From UBA3478 sp965662045 (lineage in GTDB: Bacteria; Bacteroidota; Bacteroidia; Flavobacteriales; Flavobacteriaceae): 64,000 nucleotides of DNA. The stretch is from the NCBI GenBank assembly GCA_965662045.1, contig CBFIGE010000004.1, positions 62,001 through 126,000 on the forward strand. The letters run 5' to 3'. Below, one piece after another: positions 1 to 10,147 of the stretch. The notes beneath the pieces were generated by a model. The model searched no databases, was not told the origin of the DNA, and saw nothing but the letters and a program-made list of their open reading frames with translations. The position numbers and the translations under genes are program-made. The stretch's first letter is position 1. The number at the start of each line of letters is the position of its first letter.

Positions 1-1
1 C

Positions 2-1075
2 AACTCTTTAAATCTAAGTGCTGACGAAACCTCCAAACTGCTTGAGGAACACTCTTTTGTTGTTCGTTTCAAATCTCCGGCAGATCAACAAGTTCATCTC
101 GAAGACATCATTCGAGGCCAAATTGTAATAGACTCCAACTTGCTAGATGACAAAATACTTTTTAAAAGCGACGGTTATCCTACCTATCATTTGGCCAATG
201 TCGTAGATGATCATCTAATGGAGATTTCTCATGTCATTCGAGGAGAAGAATGGCTGCCGTCATTGGCTTTACATTATTTGCTTTATCAAGCATTTGAATG
301 GGAGGCGCCGCATTTTGCACATTTGCCGTTGTTGCTTAAGCCCCAGGGAAAAGGGAAACTCAGTAAACGAGATGGCGAAAAAGGAGGCTTTCCTGTATTT
401 CCGCTTAGTTGGAAAGAATCTATTGGATTTAAAGAGTCGGGCTATTTGTCAAGTGCTAGCTTAAATTTCCTCGCACTTTTAGGGTGGAATGAAGGAGTAG
501 AACAAGAAATTTATTCTTTAGACGATCTTAAACAGCGCTTTGATCTTGGTAGAGTGAACAAGTCTGGCGCACGTTTTGACATCGATAAATTAAAGTGGTT
601 CAATCATCAATATATACAACAGGCATCAAACTCCTTTTTGGCCAAAACCTTGCAAAACACACAAAATGCTCTCAGCACAGTTAGTCTAGAGTCTCTAGGT
701 CATTTTGTAAGCCTTGTTAAAGAACGCGAAACATATATCTCAGACATATACACTAATAATATCTATTTTTTTGAATCACCTTTAGAATATGACCCTAAGG
801 CCCTCAAAAAACAGATAAAAGAAGAAACTCCGGACTTAATGTCTGAGTTTGCGGCCAAAATCAAAAACCTGACCGTATTTAATACAAATACCCTTTCAGA
901 TTGTCTCACTTCTTATTGTGAAGAAAAAAATACGGGACAAGGTCGTTTAATGGCACCCATTCGATTATCTTTAGTAGGGGAGCTAAGAGGGCCCTCTATA
1001 TACGATATTATGGTCTTTATAGGAAAGGACCCTACTCTTCAACGCATTGATAACTTAATACAACAAATCTCTTAA
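2..1075 (+). CDS. gltX: Glutamate--tRNA ligase, C-terminal part (5' end outside window)
   Basis: Class I glutamyl-tRNA synthetase, which charges tRNA-Glu in the cytoplasm. The frame is open from base 2, so the gene enters from the left; a TTG at 140 is only an internal codon. The N-terminal Rossmann part with the HIGH motif is missing. The visible part has the DGYPTYHLANVVDDHLM-type segment, then RGEEWLPS, then the KMSKS-equivalent loop KLSKRDG near bases 353-373, followed by the helical anticodon-binding domain. It stops 5 bp before the SPFH gene, with which it may be co-transcribed. glnS lies nearby, so this organism charges tRNA-Gln directly and this enzyme is expected to be discriminating. 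Function is very secure; only the upstream boundary is unknown. Confidence 0.97.
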   Translation, partial: NSLNLSADETSKLLEEHSFVVRFKSPADQQVHLEDIIRGQIVIDSNLLDDKILFKSDGYPTYHLANVVDDHLMEISHVIRGEEWLPSLALHYLLYQAFEWEAPHFAHLPLLLKPQGKGKLSKRDGEKGGFPVFPLSWKESIGFKESGYLSSASLNFLALLGWNEGVEQEIYSLDDLKQRFDLGRVNKSGARFDIDKLKWFNHQYIQQASNSFLAKTLQNTQNALSTVSLESLGHFVSLVKERETYISDIYTNNIYFFESPLEYDPKALKKQIKEETPDLMSEFAAKIKNLTVFNTNTLSDCLTSYCEEKNTGQGRLMAPIRLSLVGELRGPSIYDIMVFIGKDPTLQRIDNLIQQIS

Positions 1076-1080
1076 ATAAT

Positions 1081-2016
1081 ATGATTATGGTCTTTCAAAT
1101 TTTATACATCGTACTAGGGCTATTGTTGCTCTTTACATTTGTTTTTATTGTAAAACAACAAACTGCCATTATTATTGAAACTTTTGGACGTTTTACCTCT
1201 GTGAGAAACGCAGGCATACAGTTTAAAGTTCCTTTCGTTCAAAGAAAGGCAGGAATAATTTCACTTAAAATACAGCAACTTGATGTAATCGTTGAAACCA
1301 AGACGAAAGACGACGTTTTCGTCAAACTTAAGATTTCTGTTCAATATGTTGTGCTGAAAAACAAAGTATACGAGGCCTTTTACAAGTTAGAACATCCGTC
1401 AGATCAAATTACGTCTTATGTTTTTGATGTAGTTCGAGCGGAAGTGCCAAAAATGAAACTAGATGATGTCTTCGTAAAAAAAGACGACATTGCGATAGCT
1501 GTTAAGTCCGAACTTCAGGAGTCCATGGTTGAGTACGGCTACGACATTATTAAAACACTAGTTACCGATATTGATCCTGACGAGCAAGTAAAACAAGCCA
1601 TGAATCGCATCAATGCTTCAGAACGTGAAAAAATAGCTGCACAATTCGAAGGAGACGCTGCGCGTATTCTAATTGTTGAAAAGGCGAGGGCAGAGGCCGA
1701 GAGTAAAAGGCTTCAAGGACAAGGTATTGCCGATCAGCGAAGAGAAATTGCGCGAGGGCTTGAAGAGTCTGTCGAGGTTTTAAACAAGGTAGGAATAAAT
1801 TCTCAAGAAGCGTCTGCGCTAATCGTAGTCACCCAACATTACGATACCTTGCAATCTGTAGGCGAACACACCGCTTCGAATCTCATTCTATTGCCTAACT
1901 CACCTTCTTCAGCCAATGATATGCTCACCAATATGGTGGCCTCATTCACAGCCAGTAATCAAATTGGTGAGGCAATGAAAAACAATGATACAACTAATAA
2001 GAAGTCTCAATCTTAG
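1081..2016 (+). CDS. SPFH/band 7 (stomatin/prohibitin-like) membrane protein
   Basis: A 311-residue membrane-anchored SPFH protein. Residues about 5-25 form one hydrophobic anchor. The band-7 domain follows (roughly 25-200; the segment with QTAIIIETFGRF and QQLDVIVETKTKDDVFVKL is typical). After it comes a charged, Ala/Glu/Arg-rich helix (about 180-240) expected to form a coiled coil for ring assembly. Family members scaffold membrane microdomains or modulate FtsH-type proteases; the exact partner here is unknown. The gene is 5 bp after gltX. Its 3' end overlaps the convergent glnS stop by 23 bp, so the two transcripts must be antisense at their ends. The start is ATG at 1081 (M-I-M); an ATG at 1087 is also possible. 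Confidence 0.9.
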   Translation: MIMVFQILYIVLGLLLLFTFVFIVKQQTAIIIETFGRFTSVRNAGIQFKVPFVQRKAGIISLKIQQLDVIVETKTKDDVFVKLKISVQYVVLKNKVYEAFYKLEHPSDQITSYVFDVVRAEVPKMKLDDVFVKKDDIAIAVKSELQESMVEYGYDIIKTLVTDIDPDEQVKQAMNRINASEREKIAAQFEGDAARILIVEKARAEAESKRLQGQGIADQRREIARGLEESVEVLNKVGINSQEASALIVVTQHYDTLQSVGEHTASNLILLPNSPSSANDMLTNMVASFTASNQIGEAMKNNDTTNKKSQS

Positions 2017-3682
2017 CCCAGGTGTCTCTTAGGCCCACAGTTCGATTGAAAACCACTGATTCATTTTCATTGTTTATTCCATCGCAATAAAAATACCCCA
2101 TCCGCTGAAATTGATAATGCTGGCCTTCTTTTGCTTCGTTTAAAGTAGGCTCAATAAAAGCAGTTGTTTCTACTAGAGAGTCTGGGTTTAGATGTTCAAT
2201 AAAGTCAACTTCTTTATCTTCTTCTGGCTGAGCTACAGCAAATAGTCTGTCATATAGTTTTATGTCAGCCTTTTTTGCGTGTTTAACACTCACCCAGTGC
2301 AAGGTTCCTTTTACTTTTCGTTTACTCTCTTCGGTTCCACTTCCAGATTTAGACTTAGTGTCATACGTACAATGCACTTCAATGACCTCGCCAAAATCGT
2401 TTTTAATACAGTGTTCGGCCTTAATGATATAGGCGTTTTTCAATCGTACTTCGCCTCCCAATTTTAACCTAAAAAACTTTCGATTGGCCTCTTCTCTGAA
2501 ATCTGCCTTTTCGATGTAAATTTCTCTTGAAAAGGGTAGCTCTCTGTGACCCATACTTTCATCTTCAGGATTGTTTTCGGCTTTGAGCAACTCCTCTTGA
2601 TCTTGTGGATAATTAGTAATTACAACCTTTAAAGGGTCCAGAACTGCCATTACTCTAGGCGCAATTTTATTGAGGTCTTCTCGAACAAAATAATCCAACA
2701 CATTGAGGTCTACTACATTTTCTCGCTTTGCAATTCCGATAGCCTCTGCAAAATTTCGTATTGCTTTTGGGGTATATCCTCTTTTGCGCATCCCAGATAT
2801 AGTAGGCATTCTAGGGTCATCCCACCCTGTTACATGACCGTTTTCTACAAGGCGCAACAATTTGCGTTTTGAAACTACTGTATGAGAAAAGTTCCGTCTA
2901 GCAAACTCTCGTTGTTTCGGCCTTAGCAACTTAACATCGACTAGTTGATCTAAAAACCAATCGTATAACTCTCTATGCATGTTAAACTCCATAGTACAGA
3001 GTGAATGCGAAACTTGCTCGATATAATCACTTTGTCCGTGAGTCCAATCATACATCGGATAAATACACCAATCGCTAGCGGTTCGGTGATGGGATTTATG
3101 GAGAATTCTATAAATGATAGGATCTCTCATGAGCATATTAGAGGAAGACATATCAATTTTTGCCCTTAAAACATTAGTGCCCTCTTCATAGTCTCCGTTT
3201 TTCATCCCCTGAAATAAACTCATATTCTCTTCTACACTTCTATTTCGAAATGGACTGTTAGTTCCTTCTTTTGTAGGAGTTCCTTTTTGAGTGGCTATAT
3301 CTTCTGCAGACTGAGAATCTACGTAGGCCAAGCCATTGGAAATCAACTCGTTAGCCCAGTGATAAAGCTGTCCAAAATAATCCGAGGCGTAACACTCTTT
3401 TTCCCACTCAAAGCCAAGCCAAGAGACATCCTTTTTAATAGCGTCAACGTATTCTTGTTCTTCTTTGGCAGGATTGGTGTCATCAAACCTTAAATTCACA
3501 GGAGCCTGATATTTTAATCCCAGTCCGAAATTTAAACAAATTGAACTTGCGTGACCGACATGCAGGTATCCGTTAGGTTCAGGAGGAAACCTAAAGCGTA
3601 ACTGTTCCTGCTTATAGTCTTTAGACAAATCCTCTTCTATTATTTGCTCGATAAAATTTAAAGATTTTGGGGCGCTCTCCAT
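1994..3682 (-). CDS. glnS: Glutamine--tRNA ligase
   Basis: Class I glutaminyl-tRNA synthetase, 562 aa from the chosen start, the normal size for the Gram-negative type. The HIGH-type signature FPPEPNGYLHVGH is near residues 33-45, the SxxCLNFGLG segment follows, and the KMSKS-equivalent VVSKRKL is near residue 270. The C-terminal two-barrel anticodon-binding domain is intact. The frame is open upstream to 3712, but a Bacteroidota -7 box (TAAATTTG, read on this strand) sits at 3708-3701, inside that extension. The ATG at 3682 (MESAPKS) is therefore the better start, with a leader of only about 12 nt. The gene is convergent with and overlaps the SPFH gene by 23 bp, and is divergent from the adhesin gene. 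Confidence 0.96.
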   Translation of the reverse strand: MESAPKSLNFIEQIIEEDLSKDYKQEQLRFRFPPEPNGYLHVGHASSICLNFGLGLKYQAPVNLRFDDTNPAKEEQEYVDAIKKDVSWLGFEWEKECYASDYFGQLYHWANELISNGLAYVDSQSAEDIATQKGTPTKEGTNSPFRNRSVEENMSLFQGMKNGDYEEGTNVLRAKIDMSSSNMLMRDPIIYRILHKSHHRTASDWCIYPMYDWTHGQSDYIEQVSHSLCTMEFNMHRELYDWFLDQLVDVKLLRPKQREFARRNFSHTVVSKRKLLRLVENGHVTGWDDPRMPTISGMRKRGYTPKAIRNFAEAIGIAKRENVVDLNVLDYFVREDLNKIAPRVMAVLDPLKVVITNYPQDQEELLKAENNPEDESMGHRELPFSREIYIEKADFREEANRKFFRLKLGGEVRLKNAYIIKAEHCIKNDFGEVIEVHCTYDTKSKSGSGTEESKRKVKGTLHWVSVKHAKKADIKLYDRLFAVAQPEEDKEVDFIEHLNPDSLVETTAFIEPTLNEAKEGQHYQFQRMGYFYCDGINNENESVVFNRTVGLRDTWAKIETSY

Positions 3683-3700
3683 AGAATATGTATTGTCTTG

Positions 3701-3708
3701 CAAATTTA
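3701..3708 (-). promoter_or_regulatory. Predicted -7 box for glnS
   Basis: Reads TAAATTTG on the minus strand, an exact match to the Bacteroidota -7 consensus TAnnTTTG. A good -33 TTG at 19-bp spacing is not evident. It implies transcription starts near 3694, only about 12 nt before the ATG at 3682, and argues against the longer frame starting at 3712. Confidence 0.5.
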
Positions 3709-3829
3709 GCACTCCTTCAAGAACATTTCACCACAAGAAAGGACTCTTTTACAACATTATATTTTTAAAGCTGCAGTTGGTCTTGAAATTTAGACACATA
3801 AACGATAACCAAGCATAAATAAGACGATA

Positions 3830-6613
3830 ATGAGAAAGGTTCTAACTGCAATTTTATTGTTCATTGGGCTGAATACTTTCGGGCAATTACATGTTCCGTT
3901 TGAATCAAGGCCTTCAGAAACCTCCATTAAGGTTAAAGGAAATTATACTTTTCTGTCAAACTCTATTCTCAACAGATACGACAGAGACAATAATGCTAAT
4001 GTTGCCTACAATGGAGAGGAAAACAACAACGACCTTCATAGAGATTATATTGACATAGATGCTGATGCAAGCACTTTTTCTTCATCTGCAGCAGAACTGT
4101 CACTTCCCGATTGCTCACGTGTTGTTTATGCGGGTTTATATTGGGCGGGAAATTACAATGGAGAGGTTAGCAACAATTCTATGATCCCTGGTATTCCCCG
4201 TAACGATGCCACTAGAAATGCCGTAAATGCGATCAAACTGAAGATCCCTAGTTCTTCAACCTATGTCGATGTAGTTGCAGATAATAATCCCGACCTAGAA
4301 GGCCAAGAAGACCATATTATTATAGATAATCCTAATCTACAAAACGCCCCTTACGTATGCTATGCTAATGTTACTAACCAAATTCAAAGTTTAGCAAACG
4401 CCAATGGAACTTACACAGTTGCTAATGTTAGAGGAACAAGAGGGCAGAGTGTAGGAGGAGCTGCAGGGTGGACTATTGTCATCGTTTATGAAAATGACGC
4501 AGAGACTAACAAAAACATTACTTTTTTTGATGGATATGCGGCTATACAAACTAATCAGGCTCCTGTAGATTTAACCGTGAGCGGTTTTAAAACAATAGAT
4601 AATGGCCCTGTTTCAGCTAAATTTGGTGTTGCGGCTATTGAAGGTGATCGTAGCTTTAGTGGAGATAAATTTTTATTCGCAACACGAAACTATCCTCAAT
4701 ATACAGAATTAGGAAATTCGTTAAACCCTGATACAAACTTTTTCACATCAAACATTACCCAAGACAATCAAATCGCTCAAGGCTTATTTCCATCAAGCGA
4801 AAACACCTTAGGCTATGACAGCGATCTTTTTGACCTTGAAAACAGTAACAATAGTCTCATGGCTAACGGTGAAGAAGAGGCTTACATTAGGCTGGAGACC
4901 TTAAACGACACCTACTCTGCATTCCTTGTGGCTTTTGGGGTTGAAGTCATTGACCCTCAAGTAGATTTATTACAAAATATCGTATACAACAATAGTGTTC
5001 TTGCCGATTTAAGCATTGCAAAAGGTGAGGCCTTTCAAATTCAGCACAAACTGAGTAATACGGGTAATGATGAGGTTAGCACTATGTCTATTTCTGGAAT
5101 TGTTCCTCAGCAATTCGAATTTCTTGAAAGTGAGGTTTCTTTACCTTCAGGAGTAAATTATACCTATGATTCAACAAGTCGTTTACTAAGCTTTACTTTT
5201 GAAGCAAACACAATTAGCAGCCAAGAACTTGTATATACGATTCCATTTAAAATAACAGACAATTGTTCAGGCCTTATGGGGCCTTGTGGCAATTTAGTTG
5301 ACTTTCAAATGAACACAAGTTATACCGGAGTTGTAAACCCAGCATTAAAAGAAAGTATAAGTTCAACTGACATAAGCAACTGTAGTCTTCCAAACTATGC
5401 CACCAATAACTTCACAATTAATGGACTAGAAGACTGTGACTCGCCCACAAGTGTCAACCTCTGTGATGGAGACACGGAACTTATTGCAGCAGAAGGCTAC
5501 ACGGATTACACATGGAGATTTGACCAAAACCAAAACGGAACACTAGACACAAGTGACCCTATAGTCTCCTCAGGAACAAACTCGTTTATCACAACCTACA
5601 CTGGTTTATTCTTTGTTGAACAAATTAGTGACAACCCAGACTGCTCGAATTCCATTTTGAGTTATGATGTTAGTCAAAGTGGTTTTATACAGAACAATCC
5701 TTTGATTCCTTATATCAATGGGGATATCGCCAATTACAACGGAACAATTTTTGAATGTGAAGACACCAATGAAGAAATCCCTATATTTTACCTTTGTGAT
5801 GACGGATCTTCATACGACTTCAACCTAAATCTAAACGGTGTGGTCGACTACAGCTGGGAGAAGCTTGACCCCAATTGTGAAAATACTGATTTATGTACTT
5901 TACACAACAACAGTTGTGAGTGGCAAACTGTCACTAATTCAGCCAACTATACGGTTTCAGAAGGAGGGCTATACAGAATTAATCTCACACAAGAGGACGG
6001 TTGTACAACAAATTACTTTTTTAGGGTTGACCAACTAGACTATAACCCGGAGGTTTTAGTTGAAAACCACATGTGTACAACATTAGGCTCTATTGAAATC
6101 GCAAATCTTTCAGATCAATTTCGTTTTCGTTTAATAGACCCTATTACTTACCAAATTATTCGTGATTTTCAAGATAGCCCTGTTTTTGATGGCCTTACAG
6201 AAGGTGTTTATTCCGTTGAAATTGAGTCTAACCTAGAAGGTAACGCCTGTATATACTATATAGACTTAATTGAAATTGAAGAAATTGAAACTGAAGAAAT
6301 CTTTTCATACAATCAAATTAGTTGTGACGAGCTTGGTAGTGCCTATGTTGAGCTACGTAATGTAATCGGACAAAACACCTTCACGTTCTACGAAGGGTCC
6401 GATTTAATTTCAGAAACAACTACTGAAGAAACAGATTGGTCAGTAGCAGATTTATCAGGCGGAACTTATCGCGTAGTTGCTGAAAACGAATACGGGTGTG
6501 TATGGTCGCACAACTTTACTATTAATGAATACGAGCAAATGTCCTTTAACGGGTTTGATGTCACTGAAATCGGTTGTCAAGAAGCTGAACTTAATATCGA
6601 CATTCAAGGTGGT
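3830..6613 (+). CDS. T9SS type B adhesin, N-terminal part (interrupted by assembly gap)
   Basis: First 928 codons of a very large secreted adhesin. A signal peptide spans residues 1-19 (ending NTFGQ). An N-terminal beta-rich domain follows (about 30-380; VYAGLYWAGNYNG is characteristic of flavobacterial surface adhesins). A DUF11/Ig-like segment is at about 380-530, then the first Ig/SprB-like repeats. The reading frame runs into 100 Ns at 6614 after ...DIQGG. The same protein resumes after the gap in another frame, which is explained by the arbitrary gap length rather than by a frameshift. Family knowledge: proteins of this layout are exported by the type IX secretion system and act in gliding or attachment. 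It is divergent from glnS; no convincing promoter was found in the 121-bp gap. Confidence 0.85.
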
Positions 6614-6713
6614 NNNNNNNNNNNNNNNNNNNNNNNNNNNNNNNNNNNNNNNNNNNNNNNNNNNNNNNNNNNNNNNNNNNNNNNNNNNNNNNNNNNNNNN
6701 NNNNNNNNNNNNN
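6614..6713. other. Assembly gap (100 N) inside the adhesin gene
   Basis: Exactly 100 Ns, the usual placeholder for a gap of unknown length. It falls between repeat domains of the adhesin. The flanking sequence codes for the same protein in frames that do not match across 100 bases, so the true missing length is not 100 or local bases are wrong. Collapse of near-identical repeat domains is the likely cause. Confidence 0.98.
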
Positions 6714-9125
6714 ATGAACAGTAATGGACAAGTGTTCTACAATGACGTCTCTGCTATTGATGATAATGCATTCAACAACAGCCCTGAGGCTATCGCAGAT
6801 CGTAACACCAACAATACCTATACCTACGCCGTAAAAGATGCTAAAGGATGCATCATCATCCTTCCTGAAATTGTAGTTGAAGATCAAGAACTCTTTGATT
6901 ATACTATTGCTGTTCAAGATGCTGGGTGTTATGGAGAAAGTAATGGGGAAATATCGATTGATGTTATTGAAGCAGACGGCTACCAAATAAGCGTAAGCCT
7001 TAGCGGTGGAACATACAACAGCACTAACGATACTGGACTCTTTGAAGCCCTTGAGCCTGGTAGCTATGTCCTTGAAATTACCAAAACTAAAGGAGGCCAA
7101 AGCTGTGTCGTTACTGAGACTGTAGAAATTGTACAACCTAGCGCTGAAATTATAAGCAGTTTAAATGTAGGTGTATTTAGTTGTGAAAGTGGCGCCGACC
7201 TTGAAGTCGCCTCGGAAGGAGGAGCCGCTCCTTATCAATACGAATTATGGTTCAATGGAGAACTAGTCGGTCAAAACGATCAGAACGGCATTTTCAACGA
7301 CTTAAGTACTCCTGGAGAATATACAATTATCACAACAGACTCCAACGGTTGCGACTCTACTGATACCTTTGAAATAGAACAGCCTGAACAGGTTGAGTAC
7401 AGCATTAGCGTGAGCCAACAATTGAGTTGTACTGATGCCGCCCTCATAAGTTTAAACATATTACAAGCCGGTACATTTACTGCGCAATTAATTGATGAAA
7501 ATGGATTAATCGCGGAGGAAAGAAATGGAGTTCCTGATGGAAGCCTTACGTTTGAAGTTACAGCTTTTGGGTCTTACAATGTTATAATTAAAGACGATAT
7601 CAGCGGGTGTATAACTGAAAGCAGTGTGGTTAGCGTTCTTGAGCCTACTTCACCAATCATTGATTTCAATGCTTCAGAAGACTATTTATGTGATAACACA
7701 TCTACAACCTCCTTGTCGCTTGTCGCTTCAAATTACGAAGGAGATTATACTGTTGACGTATTTAAAAACGGGCAGTTTTGGAGAAACGTTAATGCTTCTG
7801 AAATTGAAAATGGTAGCATACAAAACGTAGAAGCCGGAGAATATTACGCCGTATTTACTGAATTAGACTTCCCTTTCTGTTCGGAAACTACAGGTTCTGT
7901 AACTATTGATGCTCCTAGTATACCTCTTTCTATAGAAAACATAGAAGTGTCTTCTGCTTCTTGTTCTTATATGAATGACGGAACTGTACAGGTGTCTGCT
8001 ACAGGCGGGTCTGGAGCCATAACCTATACGATAACAGAGGTTAATCAATCAAATACCACCGGTGTTTTTGAAAACATAACTTCGGGTGTATTCAACCTTG
8101 TGGTCACAGATGAAAAAGGTTGTGTTGACCAAACTTCATTTGAAATTGAAGCACCTGAAGAATTACTGCTCAATTTCGATGATTTAACCAGCGAAAGCTG
8201 TTTAGGTAACAACGATGGAAGCGCGATCTTCACTATTTCTGGAGGAAGTGGCATTTACGATGTGTTTGTAAATAATGAGCTTGTCTCTGCACCTTATGAA
8301 TTCGAGAATCTTACGCCTGGAGTATATGATGTTGAAGTAATTGATTCAACAGGATGTAATTTAAACGGAAGCTTTGAGATTACCCGTGGGGTTACACTAA
8401 GTGCAACTGTTGCTCCCATATATCTCTGTGGTGAAAACAATGTGTTCAACGCAATTGATATCATTGTCGAAGGAGCTGATCAAAACCTTGTTTTTGCTTT
8501 AGACAGCAATGACCCAGCAGAGGCAAGAGAAGAAAATTACTTTGAAAACCTTAGCCCAGGAGAGCATTTTATCTCTGTAATTCACCCTAATGGTTGTGCT
8601 GAAATCGTTTCTTTTGAAATAGACTATTTTGAACCGCTTTCTTTATCAGTCGATCTATCAACTCCAAATCAAGCAACAACGGTAGTAACTGGCGGAGAAG
8701 GGCCTTTTGAAATCTTTATCAATGAAGACTACGACAGCCCTATTTCATCTGAAGATGGAAGTTTTGATTATCCTATTACTTACTCTGGAATAGAGAGCTT
8801 TACTGTAATGGATGCCAAGGGTTGTGTGCAAACAGTTTCTGCAGAGCTTACTTTTTACGACATTGAAATTCCAAAATATTTTACACCTAACAATGACGGT
8901 ATAGAGGACACCTGGAAAGTGACAAACTCATTCGCATATGGCGATATAGATGTGCGAGTGTTTGACCGATACGGGAGACTTCTTATCAGTATGAAGGCAA
9001 ATCAGGTTTGGGACGGAACCTATAAAGGAGCTCCTCTACCAAATGGCGATTATTGGTATGTGATTCGATTGAATAGTGCATCCAATCCATTAGAAAAAAT
9101 GGGGCACTTTACTCTTTATCGATGA
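6714..9125 (+). CDS. T9SS type B adhesin, repeat region and C-terminal sorting domain
   Basis: 803 residues continuing the gene from 3830. It holds a tandem series of SprB-like repeats of about 70-90 residues. These often show a cysteine near the start, a glycine pair followed by a Y/F-rich strand (GGAAPYQY, GGSGAITYTI, GGSGIYDVFV) and an ending such as D-x-x-G-C. The last about 85 residues are the gliding-motility-associated/CHU_C type B sorting domain (PKYFTPNNDGIEDTW, then VRVFDRYGRLL, then WDGTYKGAPLPNGDYWY). That domain directs T9SS export and usually requires a dedicated PorP/SprF partner, here 53 bp downstream. The first codon shown is an in-frame ATG by chance, not a start. At least 1,731 residues in total plus the gap. 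Confidence 0.93.
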   Translation: MNSNGQVFYNDVSAIDDNAFNNSPEAIADRNTNNTYTYAVKDAKGCIIILPEIVVEDQELFDYTIAVQDAGCYGESNGEISIDVIEADGYQISVSLSGGTYNSTNDTGLFEALEPGSYVLEITKTKGGQSCVVTETVEIVQPSAEIISSLNVGVFSCESGADLEVASEGGAAPYQYELWFNGELVGQNDQNGIFNDLSTPGEYTIITTDSNGCDSTDTFEIEQPEQVEYSISVSQQLSCTDAALISLNILQAGTFTAQLIDENGLIAEERNGVPDGSLTFEVTAFGSYNVIIKDDISGCITESSVVSVLEPTSPIIDFNASEDYLCDNTSTTSLSLVASNYEGDYTVDVFKNGQFWRNVNASEIENGSIQNVEAGEYYAVFTELDFPFCSETTGSVTIDAPSIPLSIENIEVSSASCSYMNDGTVQVSATGGSGAITYTITEVNQSNTTGVFENITSGVFNLVVTDEKGCVDQTSFEIEAPEELLLNFDDLTSESCLGNNDGSAIFTISGGSGIYDVFVNNELVSAPYEFENLTPGVYDVEVIDSTGCNLNGSFEITRGVTLSATVAPIYLCGENNVFNAIDIIVEGADQNLVFALDSNDPAEAREENYFENLSPGEHFISVIHPNGCAEIVSFEIDYFEPLSLSVDLSTPNQATTVVTGGEGPFEIFINEDYDSPISSEDGSFDYPITYSGIESFTVMDAKGCVQTVSAELTFYDIEIPKYFTPNNDGIEDTWKVTNSFAYGDIDVRVFDRYGRLLISMKANQVWDGTYKGAPLPNGDYWYVIRLNSASNPLEKMGHFTLYR

Positions 9126-9178
9126 TTTCATAGACTAAATGCCTGTTTATTCCGTTGTAATACTATAAAACTATCACC

Positions 9179-10135
9179 ATGAAATCGACCTTTAACCGTA
9201 TAAAGCTATTCTTGCTTTTCGTCTTTGTCCATTTTTTGGGCTCCGCACAGGACAATTATCTGCCTCTATACACACAATACAATGCAGATAATCCTTTACT
9301 AATATCTTCAGCTTATGCTGGTATTGGATCATATATGAAGTTTCGTCTGAACGGTTCTAGTCAATGGATAGGTGTTGAAAATGCTCCTGCCACACATACT
9401 TTAACTACAGATTTTAGAGTGGGCAATCAATCAGGGGTAGGACTGGTTATCTACAACGACCAAAACGGATATACATCGCAACACGGTGCTCGTTTTGGAT
9501 TTGCGCACCACTTAACCCTAGATCCCTTCTTTGAACAATACCTCTCTTTTGGTATATCCTATCAGTACGACGGTTTTAACGTAGATACAAGTGAAATAGG
9601 CGGGATGTTTTTAGACACCTACAGAGGAGATGAGAACAGCCATAATTTTGAAGTGTCTGCGCTTTATAGAAGAGGAGATTTTTTTATGTCTGTGGCTGTA
9701 GCAAACCTTTTACCGCGTGATATTAGTGTCGACGATGAGCAGCTCATTAAAGCGCCTAACCAGTTAACGAGTTATGGGGTCTTTACGGGATACAGTTTAA
9801 GAAAAAGAAACCAAAGCTTTGTTGTGGAGCCTTCTGTTTTCTTTCAATATTTTCCTTCTGATAAAAGGTCTGTTACTGACTTACACTTAAAGATTCGATG
9901 GAGAAAGACTAAAAGTTACTCCTATGTTGGGGTGAGTTCAAGGGTCTTGAACGAGCAGTTTGGAAACCCACTCTTTGTTGCTCCAATGTTTGGTATGAAA
10001 AAAGGAAACTTGTTTTTAGCCTATAGCTATCAGATTAACACTAACACCATATTCAATTACAGCTCTGGTTCACATCAGATTACTCTAGGATTAGACATCA
10101 AACAAAAGCCTTCTGCTTGTAAATGTACCTATTAG
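9179..10135 (+). CDS. PorP/SprF family T9SS outer-membrane protein
   Basis: 318 aa with an N-terminal signal peptide (cleavage around LGSAQ, residue 24) and the PorP/SprF signature start LPLYTQYNADNPLLISSAYAG. A series of amphipathic strands follows, with GVGLVIYNDQNG and FGISYQYDGFNVD, typical of a 14-strand barrel. PorP/SprF proteins in Bacteroidota are paired with type B sorting-domain cargo and are needed to secrete or anchor it. Its position 53 bp after the adhesin fits that role exactly, so it most likely serves this adhesin rather than being the general gliding SprF. The last codons overlap the folB promoter. Confidence 0.93.
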   Translation: MKSTFNRIKLFLLFVFVHFLGSAQDNYLPLYTQYNADNPLLISSAYAGIGSYMKFRLNGSSQWIGVENAPATHTLTTDFRVGNQSGVGLVIYNDQNGYTSQHGARFGFAHHLTLDPFFEQYLSFGISYQYDGFNVDTSEIGGMFLDTYRGDENSHNFEVSALYRRGDFFMSVAVANLLPRDISVDDEQLIKAPNQLTSYGVFTGYSLRKRNQSFVVEPSVFFQYFPSDKRSVTDLHLKIRWRKTKSYSYVGVSSRVLNEQFGNPLFVAPMFGMKKGNLFLAYSYQINTNTIFNYSSGSHQITLGLDIKQKPSACKCTY

Positions 10136-10146
10136 AACTACATTTG
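10117..10146 (+). promoter_or_regulatory. Consensus Bacteroidota promoter for folB (TTG-N19-TAnnTTTG)
   Basis: TTG at 10117-10119, exactly 19 bp spacing, then TACATTTG at 10139-10146: a perfect match to the Bacteroidota housekeeping promoter. The -33 element lies within the end of the PorP/SprF gene. The expected transcript start (about 5-8 nt after the box) coincides with the two overlapping folB ATG codons at 10148 and 10151, so the mRNA would have essentially no leader. Confidence 0.7.
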
Positions 10147-10147
10147 C

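Noticed and set aside
6477..6724. Apparent frameshift and two separate genes around 6.6 kb
   Set aside because: The frame change coincides with 100 Ns of unknown length; both sides encode the same adhesin architecture.
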